Positions 14,482 through 21,807 of a DNA stretch of 26,290 nt are shown here, in pieces. The position numbers and the translations under genes were made by a program. The stretch lies in contig CAZKZI010000029.1 of assembly GCA_964557205.1 (NCBI GenBank), positions 1 through 26,290 of the forward strand, written 5' to 3'. Every line of letters begins with the position of its first letter. The stretch's first letter is position 1. The notes under the pieces are model-generated. The model worked only from the letters and a program-made list of their open reading frames with translations, was not told where the DNA came from and did not search any database. Origin of the DNA: JAQVQN01 sp964557205 (lineage in GTDB: Bacteria; Verrucomicrobiota; Kiritimatiellia; RFP12; UBA1067).

Positions 14482-16689
14482 TCAAGGGGTAAGGCGTAAG
14501 TCGCCCGCTATGCTGCTGTCGGGTTTCGGGACTGCAACCGTGAAATCGATCCAGCCCTGCTCTAACGCATACCATAGCCGGTCGCCGGGTTTAACGTCTT
14601 TTGGTATGTCCAGGACATGCTCCCGCCGTCCCCGGACCAGTACCCGCTCGCCGGGTAAAACTGTGTCTTTATCGCAGTCCAGCAGAACTTGGGGCGGTTG
14701 CGGGATACGGCGCAGGCAGTATGAGAATGCGTTTTTGACCGGTAGAACATAACTGAGGCCTCGTGCGTAGCGCACTTCGGCGATTCCGACGATGGCATTG
14801 GTTTTGTCCAACGCCACGGCTTCGCCAACGGTGAAGGGGAATCCGGCCTCGCTGGTTTTGTGCAGCAGCACCTCCATCAGGTCGTTGGTGATTACGCGGC
14901 AGATTGCCACGCCCATGCTGGCACCTTCCGGCAGGCGTGTGAAGACGCCGCGCCCGTCGATGTAGGTGTAGTCAGGTGAGACCGAGAGATCAAACCGGCG
15001 GCCGTCAAGGTCGCCGCTGATGACCCGCACGGCATTATCGGCGCTGCGTCCCCAGTAGCCGTTCGGCGGCAGATCCAGCGCTTGGCCGTCGACGTTCAGG
15101 CGCATTCGCTCGCGTGGGTTGCCGTTGACGGCTGTGACCGTGCCGTCGGCATAGCGGGTCAGGATTTGCGAACGTTCGTGGACGCCAGCAGCGACGGCCG
15201 CAGAAGAGTCGAGGACGCTGCCGTCAGCCGCCACATAGCGGATGGCTTCGGCGGAGGCTTGCGTGTAAAGGCTGGCGATGGCCTGGAGCATGTAATAGCT
15301 GCGCAGCTCGGCGTCGCGCCCGTATAGCAGGAATCCGGGGTGACCGAAGGCGACGGTGGCGGCCAGAAAGCGGTCTCTGGCCGTCTCGGCATCCGGCGGC
15401 GCGCTTTTATGGGGGTAGAACATTTCGGGATTGCCCATGCCGAAATTGCAGCAGAGGTCATGCATTCTGAGCAGGTCGAAATCCACCAGCCACGGATTTT
15501 CGGAGATGCGGTAACTCTGATCCTGCGCGTAATTGCCGTCGGTCAGTCCGCAGTACATGAAGTGGTTCGGGCCTTCAGAGTAAACCGGGCCGTTCCAGGT
15601 TTTCTTTTGAATAAGCATGATCTCTCCGTACGAGTAGAAAACCGCGGCGAAGGTGGCGGCACCCGGCACGCGGGCGTCGTAATCGACGCGGCTCCAGGGC
15701 GTCACGGAGGTAGGGATGTCGCGCCAGCCGGTCTCATGGTCGGTCACCACGAGCTGGCGCATGCCCCAGCGGTGGACATCCCGCCAGTAGGCGGCATCGC
15801 GGTCGCGGCCGCCGGTGCCGTGGGCGCGCCAGACGCGTGTGCCGGTGACATGCCGCCAAGGCGAGGGTGGGTTGGGAATATTCGGTAGGACATCTTCGAA
15901 GCGCGGGGAAAGGGTCAAGACAAAACGCTCGAAGCAAGGGTTGCGCTGGCCATCGGTCTTAGGCTCATAGCGGGTGCCGCCGTTACTGGCCAGCGTTCCG
16001 TCAAAAAGCATGCCGCCGCTGAAAGGGGAGGAGGCGTTGGACTGAGTCCAGTCGACGTGCGCCATGAAGAAAAGCGGGTTTTCGGTATCGCCGGAGACGA
16101 TCACGAAAGGGCGTTCGCTCCCTCCTCCGTAGCCGTTATAGGTGTAGTATGGTATGGTAACCAAGCGCGGGTTGACGAGACCGCGGGTGGAGCCGAAGCG
16201 AGCTTCGCAAATGTGCCCGCCTTTAGCCTGGATATCCATGACCAGCGACTTGCCGATCAGCCGGAAGCATATGTTGACGTTGGAGCGAAGGTTTCCGTGG
16301 GTCAGTTTTCCGCTGTAAACGACGCTTTTGCCGTCGGTGGTGATCTCGACCGCTTCCTGTTCGGCACGCGTACTTTGTCCGTTAGTGGTGGCGAAGTATA
16401 ATCCACCGCCTACACCGGCCTGGAACCAGTCGCCGCTGTCAGACCAGCGCAGAGCAAGATCGTCCCATGCGCCAGCTTTTGAAGGCAGGCGCACCTCCAA
16501 GCGTCCGTCTTCACCTTCGCGTATCAGCAGATGGCGTCCGCTGTTGGTTTTGGCGACACGCACTATCGAAAGGTGCGGGTCGCGTGGTACGATGGTCAAG
16601 GGTGTGTCGGGGAAGGACAAGGAGCTTGTGCCCGTAGACATGACTATGGTTGCTATAAGAATGCAGGCGGCTGCCGCCAGGAATCGCAT
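14482..16689 (-). CDS. Large secreted glycosidase-like protein of uncharacterised family
   Basis: 735 residues from the ATG at 16689, with a signal peptide (MRFLAAAACILIATIVMSTG). The frame is open to a GTG at 16734, but that lies at the predicted transcription start, whereas 16689 has AGAGGT just upstream. The N-terminal part (about 40-270) is beta-rich with NGYGGGSERPF. The middle holds an aromatic, acidic region (TDHETGWRD, VDYDARVPGAATFAA, NGPVYSEGPNHFMYCGLTDG, NYAQDQ, MHDLCCNFGMGNPEMFY) that resembles TIM-barrel glycosidase-like proteins of planctomycetes and relatives. The C-terminal part is beta-rich again. I infer a carbohydrate-active exported enzyme, not a proven one. The barrel region looks short between residues GWRD and SVTPW, so a deletion is possible. 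It is followed by a transporter gene. Confidence 0.6.
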   Translation of the reverse strand: MRFLAAAACILIATIVMSTGTSSLSFPDTPLTIVPRDPHLSIVRVAKTNSGRHLLIREGEDGRLEVRLPSKAGAWDDLALRWSDSGDWFQAGVGGGLYFATTNGQSTRAEQEAVEITTDGKSVVYSGKLTHGNLRSNVNICFRLIGKSLVMDIQAKGGHICEARFGSTRGLVNPRLVTIPYYTYNGYGGGSERPFVIVSGDTENPLFFMAHVDWTQSNASSPFSGGMLFDGTLASNGGTRYEPKTDGQRNPCFERFVLTLSPRFEDVLPNIPNPPSPWRHVTGTRVWRAHGTGGRDRDAAYWRDVHRWGMRQLVVTDHETGWRDIPTSVTPWSRVDYDARVPGAATFAAVFYSYGEIMLIQKKTWNGPVYSEGPNHFMYCGLTDGNYAQDQSYRISENPWLVDFDLLRMHDLCCNFGMGNPEMFYPHKSAPPDAETARDRFLAATVAFGHPGFLLYGRDAELRSYYMLQAIASLYTQASAEAIRYVAADGSVLDSSAAVAAGVHERSQILTRYADGTVTAVNGNPRERMRLNVDGQALDLPPNGYWGRSADNAVRVISGDLDGRRFDLSVSPDYTYIDGRGVFTRLPEGASMGVAICRVITNDLMEVLLHKTSEAGFPFTVGEAVALDKTNAIVGIAEVRYARGLSYVLPVKNAFSYCLRRIPQPPQVLLDCDKDTVLPGERVLVRGRREHVLDIPKDVKPGDRLWYALEQGWIDFTVAVPKPDSSIAGDLRLTP

Positions 16690-16739
16690 ACGCACCTCTG
16701 TTTTCCAATTGAGCCTTGACGGCAATAAATTCACTTATC

Positions 16740-16768
16740 ATTGTAATACACTGTGTTGCCAATGGCAA
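16740..16768 (-). promoter_or_regulatory. Strong sigma70-like promoter for the glycosidase-like gene
   Basis: Minus strand: TTGCCA (16768-16763), 17-base spacer, TACAAT (16745-16740). Transcription would start near 16733, giving a leader of about 44 bases with AGAGGT before the ATG at 16689. This supports the shorter start. Confidence 0.6.
16756..16768. promoter_or_regulatory. Perfect 13-base palindrome over the -35 box (candidate operator)
   Basis: TTGCCAATGGCAA is two perfect six-base arms around one base. It covers the -35 element and part of the spacer of the promoter for the secreted glycosidase-like gene. A dimeric repressor bound here would block polymerase. No regulator gene adjoins; the TetR gene at 12436-13041 is the closest one. 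Confidence 0.45.
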
Positions 16769-16802
16769 TGATGTTGAATCGCATAGAATTCAGGGGGCGT
16801 CT

Positions 16803-16999
16803 CGGCCTGTCTGCGTGCGTACCCGCACAGGCCGGGGAGGCGTCCCTACCATGCGATGCGTGTGCCTTGGTAGGGATGGTTCCCCGAACCGTCCGCAGGT
16901 CCATGCTATGCGGACCTCGGGGAGGCGTCCCTACCATGCGAACCGCAGATTCTGGAGCGGATGGGCAACCAAACAGATGTATGATTCTAGCGGCAGGCA
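16803..16999. repeat. Composite palindromic repeat block (family A, tandem copies)
   Basis: Most of the 351-base spacer 16735-17085 is repeat. A hairpin with arms CGGCCTGT (16803-16810) and ACAGGCCG (16827-16834) leads into arm CGGGGAGGCGTCCCTACC (from 16833). A related inverted arm GGTAGGGATGGTTCCCCG follows at 16869-16886, then another small palindrome (AGGTCC at 16897-16902, GGACCT at 16912-16917). An exact second copy of the 23-base segment 16833-16855 occurs at 16918-16940. The trailing module (16919-16999) aligns with 24139-24251, and 16833-16896 aligns with the reverse complement of 25004-25076. No gene is seen in the spacer. Confidence 0.85.
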
Positions 17000-17000
17000 T

Positions 17001-17035
17001 CCATCAACCATCAACCATCAACCATCAACCAGTAA
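17001..17035. repeat. Heptamer tandem repeat (CCATCAA, four copies plus a variant)
   Basis: Four perfect CCATCAA units (17001-17028) and a degenerate CCAGTAA unit follow directly after the family A block. Such a tract can change length by slippage; it is 51 bases upstream of the next start codon. Confidence 0.85.
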
Positions 17036-17085
17036 CCACATCGCTAGGCTTGTAGCATCAAAGTTCAAATGGTAATTTAAGCGCC

Positions 17086-17838
17086 ATGAATGAAGAGCAT
17101 TTGTGCGCGCAAAGTGACTGTGAGGTCTTAAAGCGGCTGACGGTCTTGATGGTCGTTTTTGCGGTGATCTGTTTATTGGCAGGCGCCAGCCGCATGGCAC
17201 CTGCGGCCTGTCAGTTGCGTCCCTTCGGGGATGTGTTGCGCATACGCGAGGCTTTGTCGATGTTCGTGTTCGCGCCGGTCATAGGGGTGATCTTCTGGCT
17301 GATCGCGCGTTGTCTCGGCAGAGGGCGGACGCATGTCGCGGTGCAGGTGCTGATGGTTCTTGCCGTTTATTTCGTCGCCTGTGGCATGGGCATGCACGAT
17401 CCCGTCAACCGCATGCAGGCGGTTTATCCTGAAAGTACGCTGGTGCCGGAAGTGTGGCGCACCCTGGTCTATCTGGATGACCAATTGGGTCATTGGGTTT
17501 TCTTTGGAGGTTTTGTGCTCGGAACTTGGGTGGTGGGCATACAGCAGGTCTTGGTGCCGCTAGACGACAAGATGGGGTGGCGCTGGCGTGTAGGTTTTGT
17601 GTGCATCAGCATGGCGCTGCTGTGGGTCATGCTGACCAACCTTTGGGATGAATATCCCAATACGCTGGTAGATCTTTGCGTCATAGCTTTGGCTGCGGGT
17701 GTGCCTTTCATTGCGCATGTCGCCCTTAACCGTAAAGTCGGTCTAACGCGCTTGCCGTTGTTGCTGGTCATATACCCGGCTTATTTCGGTAGCATCGCGG
17801 GCACGTTGATCCGCTGGCGGCTTCAGGGAAAAATCTGA
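17086..17838 (+). CDS. Seven-TM membrane protein of unknown function
   Basis: 250 residues with about seven hydrophobic segments (roughly 18-38, 55-76, 85-103, 134-152, 168-186, 195-213, 222-242). Polar residues stand out near membrane edges: H104-D105 in GMGMHDP, D131-D132 and H136 in YLDDQLGHW, D188-E189, and H211. Buried His/Asp pairs spread over several helices recall metal-dependent membrane hydrolases (CREST-like proteins), but I do not recognise the exact family and this is only a pattern. The start lies just after the repeat block. The next gene, a SurA-like protein, has its own promoter. Confidence 0.7.
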   Translation: MNEEHLCAQSDCEVLKRLTVLMVVFAVICLLAGASRMAPAACQLRPFGDVLRIREALSMFVFAPVIGVIFWLIARCLGRGRTHVAVQVLMVLAVYFVACGMGMHDPVNRMQAVYPESTLVPEVWRTLVYLDDQLGHWVFFGGFVLGTWVVGIQQVLVPLDDKMGWRWRVGFVCISMALLWVMLTNLWDEYPNTLVDLCVIALAAGVPFIAHVALNRKVGLTRLPLLLVIYPAYFGSIAGTLIRWRLQGKI

Positions 17839-17854
17839 CGGGGGCGTTTAGCGC

Positions 17855-17884
17855 TTGGTAATGCCGGAGCCAATGCGATATAAT
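17855..17884 (+). promoter_or_regulatory. sigma70-like promoter for the SurA-like/rsmA genes
   Basis: TTGGTA (17855-17860), 18-base spacer, consensus TATAAT (17879-17884). Transcription would start near 17891, shortly before the GAAAGG ribosome site (17900-17905). Confidence 0.65.
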
Positions 17885-17907
17885 TTAAAACTTACGTTCT
17901 TGAAAGG

Positions 17908-18912
17908 ATGAAATTGATGCCTAATTCACATTTGAAACATATTTTCGCCTCTACTCTGCTTGTTGCCATTGTTTCGGCACAGGGCTTGCCAGTCAAGAAA
18001 AAGCCCGCGGTCTTGCTGGACGGCGTGGCGGCGTACGTCAATACAGAGATGATCACGATTGCCGAGGTCATGAGCGAGGTGCGGCGCAGCCCTTGGGCCG
18101 AGGTGTCGCCGGAATTGCGAGAGAAACGTCTCCGCGAACTTTACACGGCTACCCTTAATGCGTTGATAGACCGCAAGCTGATTCTGGCGGCGGCGCAAAA
18201 ATCAAAGATGGAACTGCAGTCCTGGGCAGTGGACAATCGCATTCGCGAGATAGTGGCCAACAATTTCAACGGTGACCATACCAAGCTGCATGACCTGCTG
18301 GCCGAACGCAAGATCGCCTATGAAGACTGGCGCAAGGGCATCGAAGAGGATTTGATGATCACCGCCATGCGGTATCAGCAGGTCGAGAAGCGCATCTCCC
18401 CTACACCCACAGAAGTGCGCGATGAGTATGAGGCTAACAAAGGGCGGTATCAGACCGAGACAGCCGTTGCGGTCAGTATGATTATACTCGATCCGCCTGC
18501 GCAGGAGGGGGATTCGTCAGTGGAGGAACGCGTGGCCAAAATAGAGGCTGCGCTGAAGTCCGGCACATCCTTTGCCTCGCTGGCGAAGACTTTTTCCAGG
18601 GACGCCAAGGCCGCGCAGGGCGGCTCTTGGGGGAAAGTCAACCCCGAAGACGTTTTTCGCGCCGAGATTGTGGAGGAGCTTAACCGGCTGATGCCGGGTG
18701 AGGTCTCGCCTGCGGTGATCCTTGACGGTTACGGCTACATAGTGCGCAAGGATGAGCAGCAGGACTCCCGCCTGCTGACCTTCGATGAGGCGGCACCATA
18801 TGTAGAGAGTCATCTGCGCATGCGCATGGCCGAAAAGATCTATAAGGAGTGGACTGACCGTCTGCGGGCCGAGGCCTACATCAAGGTGTTCGAGCTGCCT
18901 ACGGTTAATTGA
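17908..18912 (+). CDS. SurA/PrsA-like periplasmic peptidyl-prolyl isomerase (parvulin)
   Basis: 334 residues. A signal peptide is present (HIFASTLLVAIVSAQG). A SurA N-terminal chaperone domain (about 35-160) contains VAAYVNTEMITIAEV and ALIDRKLILAAA. One parvulin domain (about 175-285) has the FASLAKTFSRDAKAAQGGSWG motif. The C-terminal helix returns to the chaperone fold. SurA-type proteins escort unfolded outer-membrane proteins through the periplasm; E. coli SurA has two parvulin domains, this has one. The ATG at 17917 (codon 4) has better spacing to GAAAGG than the ATG at 17908, so the true protein may be three residues shorter. rsmA follows after eight bases, echoing the classical surA-ksgA neighbourhood. 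Confidence 0.85.
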   Translation: MKLMPNSHLKHIFASTLLVAIVSAQGLPVKKKPAVLLDGVAAYVNTEMITIAEVMSEVRRSPWAEVSPELREKRLRELYTATLNALIDRKLILAAAQKSKMELQSWAVDNRIREIVANNFNGDHTKLHDLLAERKIAYEDWRKGIEEDLMITAMRYQQVEKRISPTPTEVRDEYEANKGRYQTETAVAVSMIILDPPAQEGDSSVEERVAKIEAALKSGTSFASLAKTFSRDAKAAQGGSWGKVNPEDVFRAEIVEELNRLMPGEVSPAVILDGYGYIVRKDEQQDSRLLTFDEAAPYVESHLRMRMAEKIYKEWTDRLRAEAYIKVFELPTVN

Positions 18913-18920
18913 GGTAGCGC

Positions 18921-19784
18921 GTGAAGCTGACCTCGCCAACGCAGGTTAAAAATTGGTGTATTGAAAATGGGTTTCACCCGAACAAGACACTAGGCCAGAA
19001 TTTTCTGGTGGACCTGAATATCCTGAACATCATCACAGACGCGGCCTGTATTAGCGCGGGCCAGCGCATTCTAGAGATAGGTTCCGGTCTTGGTGTGCTG
19101 ACCGAAGCGCTGTTGCAACGCGGCGCGCACGTAACGGCGGTCGAGAAAGACGGACGCTTAGCCTCCCGTCTGGCGGCGGCGCTGGGCAGCCCGAAAGCCC
19201 TGAATGTGGTTGAGTCTGACGCGCTGGATCTTGACCTTGACGAGTTTCTGACGGCGGGTTTTGATGCCTGCGTCTCAAACTTGCCGTACTCCGTGGGCAC
19301 CCGCATCCTTCTGGAACTGGCAATGCATCCTGCCGCACCGATGCGTTTTGTGGTGCTGGTGCAGAGCGAGGTTGCGGAAAGGTTACGCGCCGGGCCGGGT
19401 ACTGAAGCGCGCGGACAGTCGGGGGTTTGGCTGCAACTGGATTATGACGTCTCGCTGACCCGCGAGGTGAAAGCTTCATGCTTTTGGCCAAAACCGGAAG
19501 TCGGTTCGGCGATCGTGCGTCTTGAGCGCCATGACTGTGATCTATCAAAGGCTGAGAGGCAATGGTTCTTCGACTTGACTCGTTACGCTTTCATGCACCG
19601 GCGCAAACAGATCGGCTCTGTACTTCGCAAGGCTCCGGAGCAGTTAAGGTGTTCAGAAGATACGTTGGAAAGGATATTAGTTGCGGCAGGCATTGATCCG
19701 CATGTTAGACCAGAGCGTCTGACGGGGGATCAGTGGCAAGGTTTGTCCCGGGAGTTCGCGCGTGTTTTCACTGTTGTCGGCTAA
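18921..19784 (+). CDS. rsmA: 16S rRNA dimethyladenosine transferase RsmA (KsgA)
   Basis: 287 residues from a GTG at 18921 preceded by GAGGT. Motifs: HPNKTLGQNFLVD near the N-terminus, the SAM-binding EIGSGLGVLTEAL (52-64), the acidic VEKD, the catalytic NLPY (120-123), and the C-terminal helical domain with FMHRRKQ. RsmA dimethylates two adjacent adenines of the 3' hairpin of 16S rRNA during small-subunit assembly. It is cotranscribed with the SurA-like gene. Its last 17 bases overlap the 3' end of ispA on the other strand. Confidence 0.95.
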   Translation: MKLTSPTQVKNWCIENGFHPNKTLGQNFLVDLNILNIITDAACISAGQRILEIGSGLGVLTEALLQRGAHVTAVEKDGRLASRLAAALGSPKALNVVESDALDLDLDEFLTAGFDACVSNLPYSVGTRILLELAMHPAAPMRFVVLVQSEVAERLRAGPGTEARGQSGVWLQLDYDVSLTREVKASCFWPKPEVGSAIVRLERHDCDLSKAERQWFFDLTRYAFMHRRKQIGSVLRKAPEQLRCSEDTLERILVAAGIDPHVRPERLTGDQWQGLSREFARVFTVVG

Positions 19785-20625
19785 GCAGGGCCCGGGCGAT
19801 TTCAGCCAAGGCAAGGTGCGGCCCTGGCAACCCTTGCAGTGCTGCGAGGGCTGACTCTGTATTCTGCGCGGCCCACTCGCGGACAGCGTCTGCGGTCATG
19901 ACGCACAGGCAGGATAGTTCTCCGGCCTTTTCGGATTTGTTTTCGGCAGCGTCAAGGAGGTCGTCTGTTATCTGGAAAGCCATGCCAAGGCCATCGGCAA
20001 AAGCCGAGAGTTTCTCCAAGACAATTTTATCGGTGTTGGCGGTAAGCGCGCCCAGTCTGACTGCCGCGCGGAACAGGTCGGCGGTTTTGTGGCGGAAGAC
20101 ACTTTCGATCATATCCCGCGTTTCGTGGCCTTCAAAGCCAATGTCATCGACCTGTCCGGCGATCACGCCTGCCGCTCCTGCGGCGACGGCGAGTTCGCCG
20201 ACAAGCTGGGCTGTCATGCCGGGTCGGGTTTCCGGTGTGCGGGCCAGAATCTCGAAGGCCAGTGTCAGCAGTGCGTCTCCGGCTAGCACGGCCACGGCTT
20301 CGCCGTATTTGACGTGAACCGTGGGCTGCCCGCGGCGCAAGAGGTCGTTGTCCATGCAGGGCAGATCGTCATGCACGAGCGTGTAGGCGTGCAGCAGCTC
20401 CACGGTGCATGCCGGCAAAAGCGCGTGCTCGGGTTTTCCGCCTGCGGCCTCCGCGGCGGCGAGGCACAGGATCGGCCGCAGACGTTTACCGCCGGTCAGA
20501 ACAGCGTGGCGCATAGCTCCGGAGAGGTTGGCAGGGGGGGTGTTCGCATCAGGTAAACAGCCGAAAAGAACGGTCTCGACCAAATCTTTCCGTGTTGAAA
20601 GGTAGTTTTGTATCTCGAATGACAT
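19768..20625 (-). CDS. ispA: Short-chain polyprenyl diphosphate synthase (farnesyl/geranylgeranyl type, IspA)
   Basis: 285 residues from the ATG at 20625. Visible: GGKRLRP (45-51), the first Asp-rich motif D86-D87-LPCM-D92 followed by RRGQPTVH, and the second motif D221-D222-LLD (221-225) in FQITDDLLDAAEN. The YTLVHDDLPCMDND form is typical of IspA-like enzymes, which condense isopentenyl diphosphate with allylic diphosphates in the cytoplasm. The frame is open back to 20805, but the 60 extra residues do not resemble the family and run across a strong promoter, so 20625 is the start. No ribosome site precedes it. It is convergent with rsmA (17-base overlap) and divergent from the zinc-ribbon/EIIA gene. 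Confidence 0.92.
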   Translation of the reverse strand: MSFEIQNYLSTRKDLVETVLFGCLPDANTPPANLSGAMRHAVLTGGKRLRPILCLAAAEAAGGKPEHALLPACTVELLHAYTLVHDDLPCMDNDLLRRGQPTVHVKYGEAVAVLAGDALLTLAFEILARTPETRPGMTAQLVGELAVAAGAAGVIAGQVDDIGFEGHETRDMIESVFRHKTADLFRAAVRLGALTANTDKIVLEKLSAFADGLGMAFQITDDLLDAAENKSEKAGELSCLCVMTADAVREWAAQNTESALAALQGLPGPHLALAEIARALLSRQQ

Positions 20626-20631
20626 GGCGCA

Positions 20632-20660
20632 AGTATAGTCAAAAGAATGGTCAGAGGCAA
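20632..20660 (-). promoter_or_regulatory. sigma70-like promoter abutting the ispA start (likely leaderless)
   Basis: Minus strand: TTGCCT (20660-20655), 17-base spacer, TATACT (20637-20632), then TGCGCC and the ATG at 20625. Normal start spacing puts the first transcribed base at or next to the A of ATG, so the message would have essentially no leader. Confidence 0.6.
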
Positions 20661-20687
20661 CGCGCGTCGACTTTGTTGCGGGTTTAA

Positions 20688-20716
20688 TTGACACTGGCTC
20701 ACAATTTAGCAACAAT
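20688..20716 (+). promoter_or_regulatory. Candidate promoter for the zinc-ribbon/EIIA gene
   Basis: Consensus TTGACA (20688-20693), 17-base spacer, AACAAT (20711-20716). It diverges from the ispA promoter. The leader is about 70 bases and ends in GAGGAAAGGA before the ATG at 20792. Confidence 0.5.
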
Positions 20717-20791
20717 GATAAAACATAGTTTGAGTAAGGAATTGTTATGCTTCGAAATAGCCATAGCAAAACATCGTGAGGAAAGGAACGC

Positions 20792-21625
20792 ATGCAGAGT
20801 CTCATAAACCATCTGAACCAGCTTCAAGAGCTTGTGTTGATACGTGACGAGCACCGGACTAACGGTGACGGCAGTCACATGAACTACCTGAACGACTCTA
20901 TTGACCAGCTTACAGACAAGTTGCCACCCGATGTTAAATCGCTTTACATGCGGTTATACAAAAAAGATCATATAGTGATGGCTCCGATGTATAACGGGTG
21001 TTGCGCCATCTGCGGAATACGCATGCCGATCAGCCAGGTGCAGGCTGTGCGCTTTTGCAAGCAGATTCAGAACTGCCCGAGCTGCGCCCGCATCTTGTTT
21101 GAAGAGAGCGACGCGCCGCGTTGGGTGGGTGATGCGCCGAGCCGCACGGAACCGCGCAAGTCCGGCATCTCGCGTTTTTCCGCCGAGTCGTTGATGGTGC
21201 CTAACCTTAAGGCTTCTACCGGCGCCGAGGCTATTGAGGAATTGTCCAAGGTAATGTACGATCAGGGATTTGTCTCCGGCGTTGATAAGCTGGTGCAAAG
21301 CGCACTCGAACGCGAGGCGGTGCTCAGCACGGCCATGGAGAACGGGTTGGCCTTCCCGCATGTGCGCGGTGTGGAGGGCGGTGGCTTGACCTTGGCTCTC
21401 GGCGTATCGCGCAATGGCATAAAGTATGACGATGCCGGCAGCGTGGCAACCATCATCTTTTTCATCACGATCCCGACCGCGGTGAGCGCCTTCTATCTTA
21501 AGCTCGTTTCGGGTCTGACCGAGACGTTCCTCAAAGAGCAGCACCGCGAAGCGATCTTGGCGGCAGAGACTTCGGGGCAGTTGTGGAAGGCTCTGACCAA
21601 AGCCACCCGTTATTCGATCAAGTAG
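20792..21625 (+). CDS. Fusion of a Cys4 zinc ribbon with a PtsN-like PTS EIIA domain
   Basis: 277 residues in two parts. Residues 1-60 are helical (perhaps coiled). A zinc ribbon follows at about 68-103, with C71-x2-C74 and C95-x2-C98 separated by a 20-residue loop. After a linker (105-132), residues 133-275 form an EIIA domain of the fructose/nitrogen type: LVQSALEREAVLSTAMENGL, then AFPHVR with the likely phospho-accepting His190, TIIFFITIP, and a helical end. EIIA(Ntr) proteins receive phosphate from NPr and act as regulators of potassium, nitrogen or carbon balance; a zinc ribbon suggests binding to nucleic acid or protein. No EIIB, EIIC, HPr or EI gene lies nearby. The start follows GAGGAAAGGA. 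The domain identities are strong; the combined role is unknown. Confidence 0.85.
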   Translation: MQSLINHLNQLQELVLIRDEHRTNGDGSHMNYLNDSIDQLTDKLPPDVKSLYMRLYKKDHIVMAPMYNGCCAICGIRMPISQVQAVRFCKQIQNCPSCARILFEESDAPRWVGDAPSRTEPRKSGISRFSAESLMVPNLKASTGAEAIEELSKVMYDQGFVSGVDKLVQSALEREAVLSTAMENGLAFPHVRGVEGGGLTLALGVSRNGIKYDDAGSVATIIFFITIPTAVSAFYLKLVSGLTETFLKEQHREAILAAETSGQLWKALTKATRYSIK

Positions 21626-21660
21626 GACAGGCTGAAAAACAAAAAACCAAAGCAAAGTAC

Positions 21661-21807
21661 TCACGGTTTCCCAAAAGGAATTTCGGCAATGCTCCGCAAT
21701 ACCAGCGATGGGCGGTAGGCAAACTGCTGCATGATTTCCGGTGCGAACTGGGCCAGGCTCGCCACTTCTTCAAGAAAATCGCGGAAGAGTCGTGAAAACA
21801 GAAAGTG
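21661..21807 (-). pseudogene. Coding-like segment in frame after the esterase stop
   Basis: Beyond the esterase TAA (21810-21808) the same minus-strand frame stays open for 48 codons to a TGA at 21661. It reads like a real protein end: SRLFRDFLEEVASLAQFAPE, then MQQFAYRPSLVLRSIAEIPF. Codon use matches neighbouring genes. There is no good start codon or ribosome site. It could be the remnant of a neighbouring gene, a C-terminal extension cut off by a stop mutation, or chance. I do not recognise the sequence. Confidence 0.35.

Noticed and set aside
16690..16734. GTG start 45 bases upstream for the glycosidase-like gene
   Set aside because: It coincides with the predicted transcription start; the ATG at 16689 has a ribosome site and a clean signal peptide.
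17001..17035. CRISPR-like array
   Set aside because: The repeat is a seven-base tandem with no spacers, and no cas genes are present.
20626..20805. 60-residue N-terminal extension of ispA
   Set aside because: It does not resemble the family, lies over the ispA promoter and the divergent promoter, and overlaps the start of the zinc-ribbon/EIIA gene.
21583..21795. 70-codon plus-strand frame after the EIIA fusion gene
   Set aside because: It overlaps the fusion gene in another frame and lies antisense to the more protein-like segment 21661-21807.
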